In this document: in pieces, positions 62,001-64,000 of the stretch | Layout: the number at the start of each line of letters is the position of its first letter | Position numbering within the stretch: the first letter of the stretch is position 1 | DNA from: Acetobacterium woodii DSM 1030 | Lineage (GTDB): Bacteria > Bacillota > Clostridia > Eubacteriales > Eubacteriaceae | Length of the DNA: 64,000 nt | Reading direction: 5' to 3' | NCBI RefSeq assembly: GCF_000247605.1 | Contig: NC_016894.1 | Coordinates: 930,001 to 994,000, forward strand | Position numbers and translations under genes: made by a program | Notes under the pieces: model-generated | What the model was told of the DNA's origin: nothing | The model's input: only the letters and a program-made list of their open reading frames with translations | Database searches by the model: none

Positions 62001-63233
62001 ATGGAAGCTAAAAATTTAAAAATAGAATCAGAAATAGGAACGTTAAAAAAAGTGCTTATTCATCGACCGGGAAAAGAACTGGAACGAATTGTTCCGGATT
62101 CGCTCAAAGAATTATTATTTGAAGATATCCCCTGGTTGAAACGGATGCAGGAAGAACATGATGATTTTGCGGACATCCTTAGAAAACGCGGATCGGAAGT
62201 TTATTACGTTGAAGAACTATTAAAAGATATCCTCAAAAAAACGTCGGTCCGCGAACAGTTGATTGCCGAAGTTGTTGATAAAAATCCCTCATCCGGCAAT
62301 TATATCGATGGTTTTTTAAATGAATATTTGATGTCTCTGGATAGCGATGCTTTAGGAGAAGCCTTGATTGCCGGGGTTTTGCAAAAAGAGTTGGGGCATA
62401 TGGAACGGCATCTGGTGCTGACCGATTATCTGAAAGGACCGGAACCTTATGCTTTTTATTTAAATCCATTGCCAAATTTATATTTTATGCGGGACCCGGC
62501 GGTGACAATTCACGATGGGATGTCGATTTCATCAATGGCGACGCGTACCAGACAACGGGAAAGTCGCTATATGGCGGCTATTTATGAACATCATCCAATG
62601 TTTGCAACGTGTCAGAATAAAACCTTTTACCAGGATACCAACTTTTTTTCGGTTGAAGGCGGTGATGTCTTAATATTAAGTCCCACGGTAGTTGCAGTTG
62701 GCTGCAGCGAACGGACGGAGGTTCAAGGCGTCGAAGAACTGGCTAAAAAGCTCTTTAACGCAGATCTCGGTATTACCAAAGTATTGGCGGTAAAAATTCC
62801 CAGCAACCGTGCCTTTATGCATTTGGATACCGTCTTTACGATGGTTGATTTTGATAAATTTATTGTTTATCCCGGTATTTTGGAACAGGTTGAAACAGTC
62901 ATTATGACCCCTGGCAAAGCAGATTACCTGCACTATGAACGAAAAGATAGTTTGCAAGAAGCACTCAAGTCGGTTTTGGATTTGGCGGCGATTAACCTCA
63001 TTGAAAGTGGTGGTGGCAATCCGGTTGCGGCGGCCAGAGAACAATGGAATGACAGCACCAATACCTTGGCGATTGCGCCGGGTGTGATTATGGCCTATTC
63101 ACGAAATGAGCGATCCAACGAAGTGCTACAGGAAAATGGTATCGAAGTGATTGGAATCGAAGCGTCTGAGCTGGTACGGGGCCGTGGCGGTCCCCGGTGT
63201 ATGACGATGCCTTTGTATCGGGAATCGTTTTAG
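62001..63233 (+). CDS. arcA: Arginine deiminase
   Basis: Hydrolyses arginine to citrulline and ammonia, first step of the ADI pathway that yields ATP. The 410-residue protein shows LIHRPGKELER, the substrate region NLYFMRDPAVTI, EGGDVLIL, HLDTVF and the catalytic Cys in RGGPRCMTMPL near the C-terminus. It is followed 203 nt later by an ornithine carbamoyltransferase, the second enzyme of the path. Confidence 0.97.
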   Translation: MEAKNLKIESEIGTLKKVLIHRPGKELERIVPDSLKELLFEDIPWLKRMQEEHDDFADILRKRGSEVYYVEELLKDILKKTSVREQLIAEVVDKNPSSGNYIDGFLNEYLMSLDSDALGEALIAGVLQKELGHMERHLVLTDYLKGPEPYAFYLNPLPNLYFMRDPAVTIHDGMSISSMATRTRQRESRYMAAIYEHHPMFATCQNKTFYQDTNFFSVEGGDVLILSPTVVAVGCSERTEVQGVEELAKKLFNADLGITKVLAVKIPSNRAFMHLDTVFTMVDFDKFIVYPGILEQVETVIMTPGKADYLHYERKDSLQEALKSVLDLAAINLIESGGGNPVAAAREQWNDSTNTLAIAPGVIMAYSRNERSNEVLQENGIEVIGIEASELVRGRGGPRCMTMPLYRESF

Positions 63234-63436
63234 GTTGATAGTTTTTTCAGGTGCTGGCACCATGAACATGCGTTTTGACATCAATTGACCGGAAATAATC
63301 GACAAAATAAAGGTCATTACAGATTTTAATTTTGCAATTACCGATGAATTTAGTATAATAATAAAATAATTACCTTGTGAAAGAGTTTGACTATCGTTAA
63401 AATAAATTTAAAGCAGAGATAAACGGAGGAAGCGTT

Positions 63437-64000
63437 ATGGATTTGAAGGGACGTCATTTATTGACATTAAAGGATTTTACAGCGGAAGAAATACAATATC
63501 TTATCGATTATGCAGCAGAATTAAAAGCCAAAAAAAGCTCAGGTGAAGTAGGGACTCTTTTAAAAGGGCAGAATATTGTGCTGATTTTTGAAAAAACATC
63601 AACGAGAACCCGATGTGCCTTTGAAGTGGCCGCTTTTGATGAAGGCGCAAACGTAACCTTTTTAACAAATAGCCAAATGGGAAAAAAAGAATCCATTGAA
63701 GATACCGCAAAGGTATTAGGACGATTTTATAATGGCATTGAATTTCGTGGATTTAAACAGGAAACTGTTCAGCTTCTGGCCGAGCATTCCGGCGTTCCGG
63801 TGTGGAATGGTTTAACCGATCAATATCATCCCACTCAGGTATTGGCTGACATGCTGACGATCCAGGAAAATTTCGGAAGCTTAAAAGGGCGTCGCTTGGC
63901 TTATGTTGGGGATGCCAGAAATAATATGGGAAATTCGTTGATGATTGGTTGTGCCAAACTGGGAATGCATTTTGTTGCCGTTGCTCCAGAATCGCTTTTT
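63437..64000 (+). CDS. arcB: Ornithine carbamoyltransferase (start only; runs off the window)
   Basis: The first 188 residues are visible and the frame is still open at base 64000. Carbamoyl-phosphate motif STRTR (in [15 protein letters not shown]), [16 protein letters not shown] and [11 protein letters not shown] are diagnostic; the second domain begins ([17 protein letters not shown]). ATG 63437 follows GGAGG. Beside arcA it is probably the catabolic enzyme that phosphorolyses citrulline; argF (anabolic) is the alternative. Confidence 0.93.
   Translation, partial: MDLKGRHLLTLKDFTAEEIQYLIDYAAELKAKKSSGEVGTLLKGQNIVLIFEKTSTRTRCAFEVAAFDEGANVTFLTNSQMGKKESIEDTAKVLGRFYNGIEFRGFKQETVQLLAEHSGVPVWNGLTDQYHPTQVLADMLTIQENFGSLKGRRLAYVGDARNNMGNSLMIGCAKLGMHFVAVAPESLF

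Noticed and set aside
1-64000. CRISPR arrays, rRNA, insertion sequences with transposase
   Set aside because: None seen: no regularly spaced repeats, no rRNA-like segments and no transposase reading frame.

Overview
This window is a piece of the chromosome of an acetogenic Firmicute, most likely Acetobacterium (A. woodii or a close relative). The strongest reason is the gene order fdhF1-hycB1-fdhF2-hycB2-fdhD-hycB3-hydA2, which encodes the hydrogen-dependent CO2 reductase (HDCR) known from that genus. Further support comes from two corrinoid proteins of the methyltransferase type, a group of selenium-metabolism genes, T-box and Shine-Dalgarno signals of Firmicute type, and fairly A+T-rich DNA.

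Layout. 1-6.6 kb: tRNA-Val, a lipoprotein nuclease with a lamin-tail domain, a degenerate stretch, and a 1587-residue fusion of an Hsp90-like/sacsin-like ATPase with an SF1 helicase (accessory, possibly defence). 6.7-13.2 kb: selD, a long leader with a probable molybdenum-cofactor riboswitch, moeA, a MOSC protein, selA and selB. 13.3-23.5 kb: a LysR regulator, selC (tRNA-Sec) and the HDCR cluster. FdhF2 is split by an in-frame TGA followed by a clear bacterial SECIS hairpin, so it is a selenoprotein; FdhF1 has Cys at the same place. 23.8-27.8 kb: a double-cubane-type reductase and its activating ATPase, a class-V aminotransferase, a DUF3343 protein and YedF, the last three typical of selenium or sulfur handling. 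28-31.6 kb: an old-yellow-enzyme-type oxidoreductase divergent from a PucR-type regulator. 31.8-42.2 kb: small membrane proteins and regulators, nfo, a UROD-family methyltransferase-like protein, an ArsR/metal P-type ATPase pair, and convergent mobB/mobA. 42.2-46 kb: two corrinoid proteins, a GntR-UTRA regulator and a DUF1638 protein. 46.3-56.4 kb: murE, xth, an ABC-F ATPase, a gamma-carbonic-anhydrase-like protein, an ECF S component, and T-box-controlled ileS of the mupirocin-resistant class. 56.8-64 kb: a flagellin carrying a zinc-protease domain (flagellinolysin), pheA, a LUD protein, a HAD phosphatase, veg, arcA and the start of an ornithine carbamoyltransferase.

How they work together. 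From about 6.7 to 23.5 kb the window has nearly everything needed to make and mature a selenium/molybdenum (or tungsten) formate dehydrogenase coupled to [FeFe]-hydrogenase: selenophosphate, Sec-tRNA and its elongation factor, metal insertion into molybdopterin, the FdhD sulfurtransferase and the enzyme subunits. mobA/mobB at 41-42 kb would supply the dinucleotide form of the cofactor.

Most unusual items: (1) a family of at least four structured elements of about 180-230 nt at gene 3' ends (34.6, 46.0, 47.9 and 51.4 kb), each between two near-identical terminator hairpins, with a conserved core and compensatory changes in its stems; (2) the HATPase-helicase giant; (3) the proteolytic flagellin; (4) a MITE-like palindrome with 12-bp direct repeats at 42.2 kb; (5) an IleRS whose HIGH motif reads GIHH.
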